A DNA stretch of 64,000 nt from Papio anubis (taxonomy: Eukaryota; Chordata; Mammalia; Primates; Cercopithecidae). Below are positions 1 through 10,229 of the stretch, in pieces. The stretch is from the NCBI RefSeq assembly GCF_008728515.1, contig NC_044978.1, positions 143,949,787-144,013,786 on the forward strand. The letters are read 5' to 3'. Each line of letters opens with the position of its first letter. Position 1 is the stretch's first letter. The notes under the pieces were generated by a model that saw only the letters and a program-made list of their open reading frames with translations, had not been told where the DNA came from and did no database searches. A program made the position numbers and the translations under genes.

Positions 1-1955
1 GTTCTATTTTAGTGTATTTCAAGGATTTGTTTCAAGATTTAGAGCTGCTTTTAGCAGTTCTTGTAGTGCTGGCTTGGTAGTGGCAAATTCTCTGAGCATT
101 TGTTTTCTGGAAAAGATGGTATCTTTCCTTCATTTATGAAACTTAGTTTCACTGGATACAAAGTTCTTGGCTGATAATTGTTTTGTTTGAGGCTAAAGGT
201 AGGACCTCAGTCCCTTCTAACTTGTAGGGTTTCTGCTGAGAAATCTGCTGTTAATCTGATAGGTTTTCATTTATTGGTTACCTGATGTTTTTGCCTCATA
301 GCTCTTAAGATTTTTTTTTTCATCTTGACTTTAGATAATCTGATGACTGTGTGCTGAGGTGGTGATCTTTTTGTGATGTATTTCTCAGGTGTTCTTTGAG
401 CTTCTTGTATTTGGATGTCTAGATCTCTAGCAAGGCCAGGGAAGTTTTCCTCGATTATTCCTTCAAATATGTTTTCCAAACTTTTAGATTTCTCTTCCTT
501 AGGAACACCAATTATTCTTAGGTTTGGTCGTTTAACACAATCCCAAACTTCTTGGAGGCTTTGTTCATTTTTTTTTAAATTCTTTTTTCTTTATCTTTGT
601 CAGATTGGGGTAAGTTAAAAGCCTTGTCTTTGAGCTCTGAAGTTCTTTCTTCTACTTGTTCAAATCTGTTGTTGAGACTTTCCATTTCTCTAAGTGTGGC
701 CTTCATTTCCAGAAGTTGTTATTGTTTTTTATTTATGCCATCTGTTTCACTGGAGATTTTTCCATTCATATCCTGTATCATTTTTTGGATTTATTTAAGT
801 TAGACTTCACCTTTCTCTGGTGCCTCATTGATTAGCTTAATAATTGATGTTCTGAATTCTGTTTTGGCAATTCAGTGATTTCTTCTTGAATTGGATCCAT
901 TGTGGTGACTTAGCACGATCTTTTGGGGTATTAAAAAACCTTGTTTTGTCATGTTACCAGAAATGTTTTTCTGTTTCCTTCTCATTTGGGTAGACTATGG
1001 CAGAGGGAAGAGCTGGGGCTCAAGGGCAAATGTTTAGATTCTTTCAGCCCATGGAGTACTCCCTTGGTTTGGTGTTCTTCCCCTTCCTCTAGGGATGGGG
1101 CTTACTGAGAGCCAAACTGCAGTGATTGTTATTTCTCTTCTTGATCTAGCCACCCAGCAGAGATATCAGGCTCTGGGCTGGTCCTGGGAAGTGTCTGCAC
1201 AGAGTCCTGTGATATGATCCATCTTCAGGTCTCCCAGCTGTGGATACCAGCACCTGCTTTGGTGGAGGTAGCAGGGGAGTGAAGTGGACTCGGAGAGGGT
1301 CCTTGGTTGTATTTTTGTTAAGTGAGCTGGGTTTTTTTTGGTTGGCCTCTAGCCAGGAGGTGGCACTTTCAAGAGCTCATCAGCTGCAGTAATATAGGGA
1401 GGATGCAAGCTTGCCCTAGGGTCAGGTAGTAGGTGAAGCCATAGAGCTCCCAAGAGATGTCCTTTGTCTTCAGCTACTAGGGTGGGTAGACAAAAACTAT
1501 CAGGTAGGGGCAGAGTCAGGCATGTCTGAGCTGAGACTCTCCTTGGGTGGGACTTGCTGAGGCTGCTGTGGGGGATGGGGGTGCGGTTCCTAGGCCAATG
1601 GAGTAATGTTCCCAGGGGGATTATGGCTGCCTCTGCTGCATCACACACATCACCAGGGAAGTGGGGGAAAGCTGGCAGCCATAGGCCTTGACCCAGCACC
1701 CATGCAGCCTGCAGCCCAAAAGGCTGGTCTCACTCCCACCATGCACCCCCAACAGCACCAAGTTTATTTCTGAGCAGCCAGTGAGCAAGGCTGAGAACTT
1801 GCCCCCAGCTACAAGCTTCCTAGCTGAGAAAGCAAGCTGTGACTCACAGTTCCTCAGCTGTCCCATGAAACCCACAGTGGCAGTCTACCTCCTTCAAAAA
1901 GTGTGGTTTCTCTCGGCTTTCCTGGTATGTTCATGTGGTAGGTCTTGGAGCAAAA
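1..1955 (-). mobile_element. Old L1 copy, ORF1 and 5'UTR (continues at 7831; 3' part before the window)
   Basis: On the - strand, about 1-950 contains decayed L1 ORF1, including a readable patch at 267-479 (NIFEGIIEENFPGLARDL) typical of the ORF1 RNA-binding domain. From about 950 to 1955 the sequence becomes the GC-richer 5'UTR. The copy is broken at 1955-1960 by the HERV-H provirus and resumes at 7831-7903, where it reaches an L1-like 5' end (minus strand AAAATGGCGGATAGGAGG). It therefore kept its 5' terminus. ORF1 has several stops and frameshifts. The divergence suggests an L1PB/L1MA-age family, but I cannot assign it exactly. Confidence 0.8.
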
Positions 1956-1960
1956 GTTCA

Positions 1961-2348
1961 TGTCACGCACGTCCGTGTGAAGAGAGTCCACCAAACAGGC
2001 TTTGTATGAGCAACAGACTGTTTATTTCACCTGGGTGCAGGCAGGCTGAGTCCAAAAAAGGAGTCAGCAAGGGTGGTGGGATTATCATTAGTTGTTATAG
2101 GTTTGGGATAGGCATACAAAGTACATTCTTAAGGGTGGGGGAGAATATTACAAAGTACCTTCTTAAGGGTGGGGGAGAATATATCGTATCAGTTAGGGTG
2201 GGGCAGGAACAAATCACAATGGTGGAATGTCATCAGTTAAGGCTATTTTCACTTCTTTTGTGGATCTTCAGTTGCCTTTGGCCATCTGGATGTATACGTG
2301 CAGGTCACAGGGGGTATGATGGCTTAGCTTGGGCTGAGAGGCCTGACA
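1961..2348 (-). repeat. HERV-H 3' LTR (LTR7 type)
   Basis: 388-bp LTR. It contains a 34-bp tandem repeat (2115-2148 and 2149-2182) and a polyadenylation signal AATAAA on the - strand in the CACCCAGGTGAAATAAA context. It aligns over its full length to 7436-7825 with roughly 30-35 differences by eye (about 8-9%). In the family, LTR7 supplies a promoter active in pluripotent cells; activity here cannot be judged from sequence. Confidence 0.88.
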
Positions 2349-3100
2349 TTCCTGTCTTCTTATATTAATAAGAAAAACAAAACAAAATAGTGGTGAAGTG
2401 TTGGGGCGGCAAAAATTTTTAGGGGCGGTATGGAGAGATAATGGGTGATGTTTCTCAGGGCTGCTTCGAGTGGGATTAGGAGCAGCATGGGAACCTACAA
2501 TGGGAGAGATTAAACTGAAGAAAGATTTTGAGGTAAGGGGTGATATTGTGGGGTTGTTAGAAGGAGCATTTGTCGTTTGGAATTATTGGTGATGACCTGG
2601 ATGCAGTTTTGTATGAATTGAGAAACTAAACAGAAGACACAAGGTCCAAATAAAAGAAGGAGAAAAATAGATATTAAAGAAGTACGAATTGGGAGTACCC
2701 AGGACATCCAATTAGTGTCCAAGGGGGTTCAACGTAATTATTTGCTTGGTTGACGAGTTTTTGGGCTCTATCCTTGAGTTTTTTATGTTGTCATATACCA
2801 GGCCAGATTGATTTAGGTAAAAACAACACTCTTCATTTAAAAATATACAGATTCCTCCTTTTCAGCAGTGAGTAAATCGAGGCCTCAGCGATTTTGGAGG
2901 AAAGAGAAATGCAAAGCCAGCAATTGTTTGTTAAAGAAGGATTAGAAATGGCTGGAGTGAGTGAGTGAGATTGATAGTGTGGTGGAGATAGCTGGGGAGA
3001 GGTATAGGGAGGCTTAAGAACAGGAAGGAAAATAAGAGTGAATATAAAAGTAAAGAATAGGACTTCATCAGGGTGAAAGTATTGGAGTGTACCCTAGCAA
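2349..3100 (-). pseudogene. HERV-H env C-terminal remnant and polypurine-tract region
   Basis: An open 70-codon block at 2510-2722 contains a hydrophobic stretch (SLISIFLLLLFGPCVFCLVS) like the transmembrane anchor of a retroviral TM protein, followed by a short tail. The surface subunit and most of TM are absent, as is usual for the deleted HERV-H class. A purine-rich stretch just 5' of the 3' LTR (- strand, about 2349-2360) is a candidate plus-strand primer site. Confidence 0.6.
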
Positions 3101-5600
3101 AGATCATCTGTCCACTCCAAGAGGGAGTCAAGAGTGGCAGATTGGGGATAGAGTTTCACAGTGGAAAGGAAATGAGAGGTTTTAAGAGGCGGGCTAACAG
3201 CTTGTAACCTACATGGAAGAGGTTATCAAATGATGACAGAATAGAATGGGCCTGTGAGGCTGGAAGATTTTTTTTTTTTTTTTTTTTTTTGGTCTAAGAA
3301 CCGTATGCCTTGAGTGGAGAGGGATTGATAGGTGGAAACTTCAGTGGGAGAGTAAATAGGAGTGACCAATGAGAAGGAGAAAAACTGGCCACGAGGGACA
3401 GAAGTTGGGACGCTAGCTGCTTCTTTAGCTACCTTGTCAGCATAAGGGCCCTCAGCGATGGGATCTGATGCCTTTTGATGGCCCTTACAGTGAATGACTC
3501 CAGCTTCCTTTGGAAGTAAAGCAGCTTCAAGAAGAGTTTTTATTAAAGAGTCATTAATGATGGAGGACCCTTACATAGTGAGGAAATTTCTTTCTGCCCA
3601 TGTAACAGCATGGTGGTGCAGGATATGGAGGCATATTTAGGCACAGTATAAATATTGATGTGTATTCCCTTTACAAGAGTGAGGGCCAGAGTTAAGGCAA
3701 TGAGTTTGGCTTGCTGAGATAGTAGAGGGGGGCAGACCAGTAGCCTCAGTGATAGATGTGGAAGATACTGTAGCATAGCCTGCCTTTGCTGTTGAGTAGA
3801 AATTAGGCCTGGTGGAGCTGCCATCAATAAACCAAGTGTGATCAGGGTGAGGAACATGAAAGAAGGAAATACGGGGAAATGGCGTGAATGCCAGGTGGAT
3901 CAGAGAGATAACAGTCATGGGGGTCAGGCATGGTATCTGGAATAATGTGGGGGGCCAGATTGAAGTCTGGGCCAGGAACAATGATAACTGTGGGAGACTC
4001 AACAAAGAGTGAGTACAACTAAAGGAACAGGGGAGCAGAAGGTATACGTGTCAGGTGTGAGGAAGAAAATAGATTTTGGAAGTTATGAGAACTGTAGAGA
4101 GTGAGTTGAGCATAGTTTGTGATTTTGAGGGCCTCTAAAAGTATTAGGGCAGTGGTGGCCGCCGCATGGAGACATGATGGCCAGCCTAAAACAGTAAGGT
4201 CAAGTTGTTTGGACAGAAAGGCTACAGAGCACAGTCCTGGTCCTTGTGTAAGAATTCCAGCTGCACAGCCCTGCACTTCAGCTGTGTGTAATGAAAAGTA
4301 TTGGGATGAGTCAGGGAGAGCTAGTGCGGGAGCAGTCTCTAAAGCTGTCTTCAAGGAACGGAAAGTGGAGTGGGGAGAGGATTTACGATCTGTGAGGTCC
4401 TAGGTTTCCTTTTGTGAGTTTATATAATGCTTTTGTTAGGATGGCAAAACCAGGTATCCAACCATGCCTAGGAAGGAAAGGAATTGTTGTTTTGTAGAAG
4501 GGGTTGGAGTTTGAGAGTTTAGTCAGACATGATTGGCAGGGAGAGCACATGTGTTTTTATGAAAAATTATGCTGAAGTAGGTAATGGATGGAGAAGAAAT
4601 GTGAGCTTTGGAAGGAGATACCCAATATCCCTTGGAAAATAAATGTTGAAGGAGCAGGAGGGTGTCTTGTTGAGAAGATTCAAAGGAGGAGCTACAAAGT
4701 AGAAGGTCATCAATATATTGAATACGGTGAGAAGCGGAGGGGAGGAAATAAAGTAAATCTTGAGAAAGAGCTTGGCTGAAGTAATGAGGGCTGTCTCTGA
4801 AGCCTTGCGGCAGTACAGTTCAGGTAAGCTGCTGGAACTGATGGGTGTCAGGGTCAGTCCCCAGGTAAAAGCAAACAGAGGCTGGGATGAGGGGTGTAGA
4901 GGAACAGCGAAAAAAGCATCTTTAAGATCAAGAATGGAATAATGTGTGGTGGAGGAAGGTATTGAGGACAATAGAGTGTATGGGTTGGACACCACAGGGT
5001 GGATAGGCAAAACAATTTGGTTGATAAGGCACAGATCCTGAACTAACCTGTAAGACTTGTCCGGTTTTTGAACAGGTAAAATGGGAGAATTGTAAGGAGA
5101 GTTTATAGGTTTTAGAAGCCTATGCTGTAGCAGGCAAGTGATAACAGGCTTTAATCCCCTTAAAGCTGTTGTGGAATGGGATACTGGCATTGAGCAGAAT
5201 AAGGGTGATTAGGTTTTAATGGGATAGTAATGGATGTGTGATCGGTTGCCAGGGAGGAAGTGAAGGTGTCCCATACTTGTGGGTTAAGGTGGGGGCATAC
5301 GAGAGGAAGACGCGAGGGAGGCTTTGGGTTGGGAAGAAGGGTGGCATTGAGATGTGGCTGTAGTCCAGGAATAATCAGGAAAGCAGATAATTTGGTTAAA
5401 ATGTCTCAGCCTAATAAGGGAACTAGGCAGGTGGGGATAACTAAAAAAAGAGTGCATAAAAGAAAGTTGTCCTAGTTGGCACCAGAGTGGGGGAGTTTTA
5501 AGGGGTTTTGAAGCTTTGTTGTCAATACCCACAACAGTTATGGGGGCAAGAGAAACAGGCCCTTGAAGGTAATGTGGAGTGGGTAGCCCCCGTATCAATT
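3100..5600 (-). pseudogene. HERV-H pro-pol remnant
   Basis: The protease active-site codons for D-T-G-A are intact at 5585-5596, but the open block that follows is in another frame. Reverse transcriptase spans about 4567-5190, with an LDLKDAFF motif A; the YIDD catalytic codons survive at 4706-4717 in a frame different from motif A. A thumb/connection-like block lies at 4019-4354, and RNase H keeps its DGSS codons at 3814-3825. Beyond about 3540 the pol sequence is short and unclear, and integrase is mostly missing. A 23-base T run interrupts at 3268-3290. Confidence 0.75.
3268..3290. repeat. Poly-T run of 23 within HERV-H
   Basis: A pure homopolymer of 23 T on the + strand lies inside the provirus. 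There is no Alu or L1 body beside it, so it looks like homopolymer expansion in the retroviral sequence and not a retroposon tail. Confidence 0.8.
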
Positions 5601-5794
5601 AAACAGGGGATGGACTTACCTTCCACTGTAAGAGTTACCCAAAGCTTGGCGTCCATGATGGTCCAGGAGGCTTCCAAAGCAATCAGGCAGCATCAGTCTT
5701 CAACTGCTAAGCCAAGGAGATCTGGGAAGGAGTCAGCCAAGGAACATTGGGTTTGGGCTCCAGGGGCTTTAGGAGTGGCAGCAATGTGAGTCAG

Positions 5795-7022
5795 ACAGTC
5801 CAGCCTCCAGTGGGGGCCCGCACAGACAGGGCACAGCTTAGGAGGAATCCCAGGCTGTGGGCATTCTGAGACCCAGTGGCCAGGCTTTTGGCATTTGCAG
5901 CAAGGTGCACGAGGATGTTTTGAAGGAGCCCCAGCTTGGATGTTCTGAGGTTTTTGTATGCTGGAGACATAGTTGTGGGTTGTCTTACAGCAGAGGCAAG
6001 TAGCTGTAACTCAGAAGTGCATTGCTGTCTGGCTACCTCCTCTCTATTGTACACCTTGAAGGCGAGGTTGATTAATTCCTGTTGTGGGGTTTGAGGACTG
6101 GATTCCAATTTTTGAAGCTTTTTTCTAATGTCAGGTGCTGACTGTGTGATAAAATGCATATTAAGGTGGCCTTCTGGCCCCTCTGGGTCCAGGGCGGTAA
6201 AGCATCTAAGGGTTGTTGCCAAATGTGCCATGAACTGGGCTGGGTTTTTATATTTAATTAAAAAGAGCCTAAATGCTAACTGATTTGGGAGAGGTCACAT
6301 AAAGAAAAAAGGAGCATTAACCTTGACTATGCCTTTAGCTCCTGTCACCTCTTTAAGAGGAAATTGTTGGGCAGGTTGGGAGGGCTAGTCGCAGAATGAA
6401 GCTGTAAGCCAGACCGGGTGTGAGGAGGGGAGGTGATAGAAAGATTATAAGGTGGGGGAGCAGAGGCTGAGGAAGAATTGGGACCTGGCTCAGCCTGGCA
6501 AGGAGCAGCCTAGGGAGAAAGGGAGAGGTCAGACGAGTCCGTAGAAAAGAAGGATTCAAAGAACTCAGAGCTTGGGGTGGAGACTGAAGGAACAGACAGG
6601 AGAGAAAGAAGAAAGATTTGGGGTGAGTCGCATTGGGAGCAGAGACTAGGGAGGGACCAATGTGTAGCAGAATACCTGGACGTCAGGTACCTCAGACCAG
6701 TTGCCCATTTTTTGGCAAAAATTATGTAGATCTTGTAGGACAAATCAAAAGTGCCATTCTCTGGCCTCTTGGAACTACTGTCAAGTTTGTATTGGGGCCA
6801 AGCAGTATTGCAGAAAAAAATTAGGCAGTTAAGTTTTAGGTCAGGTGTGAGTTGATAAGGTTTTAAGTTCTTGAGAACACAGCCTAAGGAACAAGAAGGG
6901 GGAATGGAGGGTGGAAGGTTGCCCATAGGGAAGGAGGTTAACTTAAAGAGAAAGGTAGAGACACAGAGAAGGCAGGTGGGGAGCAGCCAAAGCAGGCATC
7001 CCTGCAATTGACTTGCCACCAA
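5795..7022 (-). pseudogene. HERV-H gag remnant
   Basis: Matrix/capsid-like sequence is spread over frames at 6510-7022 (170 open codons) and 5791-6231. Two nucleocapsid zinc knuckles remain readable and in frame with each other: C-x2-C-x4-H-x4-C at 5861-5902 and C-x2-C-x3-H-x4-C at 5795-5833. The knuckles are in a different frame from the upstream capsid block, so at least one frameshift separates them. A proline-rich block lies at about 6350-6560. The gene is non-functional. Confidence 0.8.
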
Positions 7023-7415
7023 GGGAATGTGGGTGAATGACCAAGGCAGGCATCCCTGCAGTGATCAGACACCAATGTAATGTGGATGAATAATCAGGCA
7101 GGTGTCCCCACAGTGATTAAACACCAAGGGAAGGCTGTCTTCCCAAGTCCGTGACCGGCCCCGGAGTTTTGGGTCCATGGATAAAGTGTGTCTCCTTTGT
7201 CTCTGCTAGAGAAGAAAAAGAACTGGAATTGGAAGGACAGGGAGATTGAAGGGTAGCGAGAGAGACTGGAGAAGAGTGAAAAGACCACTTACCTGATTTG
7301 AAATTGGTGAGATGTTCCTTGGGCTGGTTGGTCTGAGGACCCGAGGTCATAGGAGGATCTCCTCATGGAGTGAGGGCAAGGACAGGGGACCAGTCTCCCA
7401 AAGGAGTTCTCCTGT

Positions 7416-7433
7416 CCTGGGTCTTCGGCACCA
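7416..7433 (-). promoter_or_regulatory. HERV-H primer-binding site position
   Basis: Two bases inside the 5' LTR the - strand reads TGGTGCCGAAGACCCAGG. This is where a tRNA primer binds. It resembles the tRNA-Phe complement (TGGTGCCGAAACCCGGG) more than the His complement that gave HERV-H its name; one base is inserted relative to the Phe form. The match to remembered tRNA ends needs checking by alignment. Confidence 0.6.
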
Positions 7434-7435
7434 AA

Positions 7436-7825
7436 TGTCATACGCATCCGTGTGAAGAGAGTCCACCAAACAGGCTTTGTGTGAGCAACAAGGCTATTTA
7501 TTTCACCTGGGTGCAGGCGGGCTGAGTCCGAAAAAGGAGTCAGCAGAGGGTGGTGGGATTATCATTAGTTCTTATAGTTTTGGGATAGGCATACAAAGTA
7601 CATTCTTAAGGGCAGGGGAGAATATTATGAAGTACCTTCTTAAGGGTGGGGCAGAATATATCGTCTCAGTTAGGGTGGGGTGGAAACAAATCACAATGGT
7701 AGAATGTCGTCAGTTAAGGCTATTTTCACTTCTTTTGTGAATCTTCAGTTGCTTCAGGCCATCTGGATATATATGTGCAGGTCACAGGGGATATGATGGC
7801 TTAGCTTGGGCTCAGAGGCCTGACA
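7436..7825 (-). repeat. HERV-H 5' LTR (LTR7 type)
   Basis: 390-bp LTR at the 5' end of the provirus. It carries the AATAAA signal on the - strand at 7497-7502 and the same internal GGTACTT/CTTAAG repeat as the other LTR. Any transcript it starts would run leftward, antisense to ATP8A1. The right edge TGACA is followed directly by the GTTCA target duplication. Confidence 0.88.
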
Positions 7826-7830
7826 GTTCA

Positions 7831-7903
7831 CAATATGAGTCTCCACACTGCTTCATCCATCTGAGTGGGAGTTGCAAGTTAGTCCTGCCTCCTATCCGCC
7901 ATT
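7831..7903 (-). mobile_element. 5' end of the old L1 that starts the window (resumed after HERV-H)
   Basis: This 73-bp piece continues the L1 5'UTR that breaks off at 1955-1960, beginning just after the target duplication. It ends at about 7903 in an L1-like 5' terminus, after which L1 ORF2 sequence of a different copy begins. The abrupt change from 5'UTR to mid-ORF2 marks the insertion edge of this L1 in another L1. Confidence 0.65.
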
Positions 7904-8035
7904 TTCAGCATTGGTATTTTGATAGGGATTGCATTGAATCTATAGATTGCTTTGGGCAATATGGTCATTTTAGTGATATTATTCCAGTCCAGTAGGGCAT
8001 GGAATGTTTTCCATTTTTTTGTGTGTCACCTTCAA

Positions 8036-8041
<6 letters not shown>

Positions 8042-8066
<25 letters not shown>

Positions 8067-8350
8067 TTTTTTTGAGATGGAGTTTGTCGCCCAGTCTGGA
8101 GTGCAGTGGCACGATCTCGGCTCACGACAACCTCCACCTTCTGGGTTCAAGTGATTCTTCTGCCTCAGCCTCCTGAGTAGCTGGGATTACAGTCACCCAC
8201 CATCATGCCCAGCTAATTTTTTGTATTTTTTGTAGAGACAGGGTCTCACTATGTTGGCCAGGCTGGTCTTGAACTTCCGACCTCAGGTGATTAGCCCACC
8301 TCGGCCTCCCAATGTGCTGGGATTACAAGTGTGAGCCATCACACCCAGCC
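8042..8350 (-). mobile_element. Alu (AluS-like), full length, with target duplication
   Basis: Antisense Alu with a T run (8050-8073) followed by GAGATGGAGTTTGTCGCC and both monomers. An exact duplication TTCAATTTCT flanks it (8031-8040 and 8351-8360). It is inserted in the L1 ORF2 fragment. Confidence 0.93.
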
Positions 8351-8441
8351 TTCAATTTCTTATACCAGTGTTTTGTTTTTCTTGTAGAGATCTTTCACCT
8401 CCTTGGTTAAATTTATTCCTGTGTATTTGTGTGTGTGTGTA

Positions 8442-8713
8442 TTTTTTTGAGACAAGGTCTCACTCTGCTGCCCAGACTGGAGTGCAGTGATATGATCGTG
8501 GCTCACTGCAGCCTTGACTTCCTGTGTTCACATGATCCTCCCACCTCATACTCCCGAGTAACTGGGACTACAAGCATGCACGACCATACCTGACTGACTT
8601 TTTTGTATTTTTTGTAGAGGTGGGGTTTCACCTTGTTGCTCAGGCAGGTCTTGAATGCCCACCTCAGCCTCCCAGAGTGCTAGGATTACAGGCCTGAGCC
8701 ACCGCACCTGGCC
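8442..8713 (-). mobile_element. Alu (older, AluJ-like)
   Basis: Antisense Alu beginning TTTTTTTGAGACAAGGTCTCACT and ending at CCTGGCC. It is more diverged than its neighbour. A short (GT)n run (8430-8440) abuts its tail side. It lies in the same L1 ORF2 fragment. Confidence 0.9.
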
Positions 8714-9229
8714 CTGGTTTTTTATGACTGTTGTCAGTGGGATTGGCTTTTTTCTTTCTCATCTAGATATTATTGGTATAGAGAAGTGCTACTGATTTTT
8801 GTACATTGATTTTGTATCCTGCAACTTTACTGAATTCATTTATTGAAATCTGTTTTTTGGTAGAGTCTTCAGGTTTTTGCAGATATAAGATCATGTCATC
8901 AGCAAAGAGGAACAATTTGACTTCCTCTTTTCCAATTTGTATTCCTTTTATTTCTTTCTCTTGCTGATTGCTCTGGCCTCGACTTCCAGTACTGTTTTGA
9001 ATAGCTGTGATGAAAGAGGGCTTCCTTATCTTGTTCCAGTTCTTGGAGGAAAGCTTTCAGCTTTTCCCCATTCGATATGATGTTAGCTGGGGAATTGGTG
9101 AGGAAATACTCATGACAGTTACAGTCCTTGTTTCTGCAGCTGGTCATGTAGTCATAACTGGTATTGATGACTGCCTTCTTCTGCTACCCACTCTGTATTC
9201 CCTTTGCCTTCAGCAAGCACCTCAGCAAG

Positions 9230-9811
9230 TTATGGTTTTTTTCCTGGTGGAGTGACATAAACCTTCACTCCTGAAGGATCTGGACCATTTGTAGTCCTGC
9301 CTGCATTGGGCTGTTGTAGTTTCCCATTGATCCCATTAATCACAGGGTGCAGTAATACTAAGAGACACCCTAATGGATCTCCTGTATTCCATGCATACTC
9401 TTTGCTACCTCTATTATGGAGCAGTAGACTGATTTCATCTTGGTAGTCTGGGTCAGTCACCCCAGCCAACACTGTAACTCCCTCCTCAGACTGTTGACTT
9501 AAAGATAGGAGGAGCCCAAAGTGTCCAGGTGGTAATCTTAACTTCCAGTTTAATTGAATCATTGTTGTGTCTCCTGATGACAGTGTTCCTCCCTCTGGAA
9601 CTAAGACCTCTAGGCCAGCAGAACATAATGTCGCAGGAACAGGAAGCAAATATGTTGCTAGTGGATCACTAGGGGTGATGGTGAGTGGTGCCACTTCCAC
9701 GCCTTGATTCGTGGATCCCTGACTCCTGGCTATGGGAGAAACAGTACCATATATTGGACGCTGATTCAGAGCATACACGGCCTTCTGGAGAACTTTGCTC
9801 CCGCCCTGCAA
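9230..9811 (-). pseudogene. HERV-L integrase C-terminus and dUTPase, 193-codon open frame
   Basis: The first part (KAVYALNQRPIYGTVSP) is the end of integrase. It is followed by a trimeric-dUTPase-like domain: PPGHFGLLLSLSQQ (motif 1 region), GVTVLAGVTDPDYQDEI (motif 3 region, with the usual G after Q replaced by D and the usual I replaced by T), and a Gly-rich C-terminal end. A dUTPase downstream of integrase is a HERV-L hallmark. The frame is open for 193 codons, unusually long for so old an element, but the upstream pol is broken and there is no sign of expression. Confidence 0.8.
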
Positions 9812-9924
9812 AATGTTGTCACCTAGTTGGCATTGTCATTGTGACTCAAAAGGCCATTCCACCGTTCTATCAATCCAGCTACTTCAGGATGATAGAAACA
9901 TGGTAAGACCAGTGAGTTCCATGA

Positions 9925-10090
9925 GCATGAGCCCACTGCCACACTTCTTTAGCTGTAAAGTGAGTGCCTTGGTCAGAGGCAGTGCTGTGTGGAATACTGT
10001 GACAGTGGATGCATGAGCCCACTGCCACACTTCTTTAGCTGTGAAGTGAGTGCCTTGGTCAGAGGCAGTACTGTGTGGAAGACTGTGAGT
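9925..10090. repeat. 86-bp tandem duplication in HERV-L integrase
   Basis: Copy 1 starts at 9925 and copy 2 at 10011; both begin GCATGAGCCCACTGCCACAC and differ at a handful of bases over about 80 bp. The 86-bp period is not a multiple of three, so the duplication shifts the integrase frame. Confidence 0.9.
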
Positions 10091-10229
10091 CCACAGATGG
10101 TAGTCTTGGCAGAAGCACTGTGTGCAAGATAGGCAAACCCATGTCAAGAGTAAATATCTATTCCAGTGAGGACAAACGTCTGCCCTTTCCATGATGCAAC
10201 AATCTGCCACCAGGTGGCTGGCTGATCAC

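Larger units (their letters stand above)
1961..7825 (-). mobile_element. HERV-H provirus, about 5.9 kb, with both LTRs
   Basis: This is an endogenous retrovirus on the - strand: 5' LTR at 7436-7825, internal region 2349-7435, 3' LTR at 1961-2348. The LTR termini are TGTCA...TGACA and the 5-bp sequence GTTCA flanks both sides (1956-1960 and 7826-7830), so the insertion is clean. The internal sequence reads as HERV-H: leader, gag with zinc knuckles, protease, a pol with large gaps and only a C-terminal env remnant. A length of 5.9 kb matches the common deleted HERV-H form. No gene is intact. It sits inside the 5'UTR of an older L1. Confidence 0.9.
7904..9093 (-). mobile_element. 5'-truncated old L1, ORF2 reverse transcriptase region
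   Basis: On the - strand the non-Alu parts (7904-8041, 8351-8441 and 8714-9093) encode decayed L1 ORF2: the RT segment upstream of and around the FADD region at 8760-9090, then the FNAIPIK-like segment at 7910-7990. Two Alus interrupt it. It stops at about 9093, where HERV-L sequence begins, and at about 7903, where another L1 begins. Its 3' part must lie beyond the left edge of the window if the nesting model is right. Confidence 0.75.

Noticed and set aside
1688..2368. 226-codon + strand open frame
   Set aside because: It crosses from L1 5'UTR into the HERV-H LTR and has no motif; it is a chance frame on the antisense of both elements.
9925..10090. Two similar units as a possible CRISPR-like array
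   Set aside because: There are only two 86-bp units with no spacers, inside a retroviral pol; this is a eukaryotic intron.
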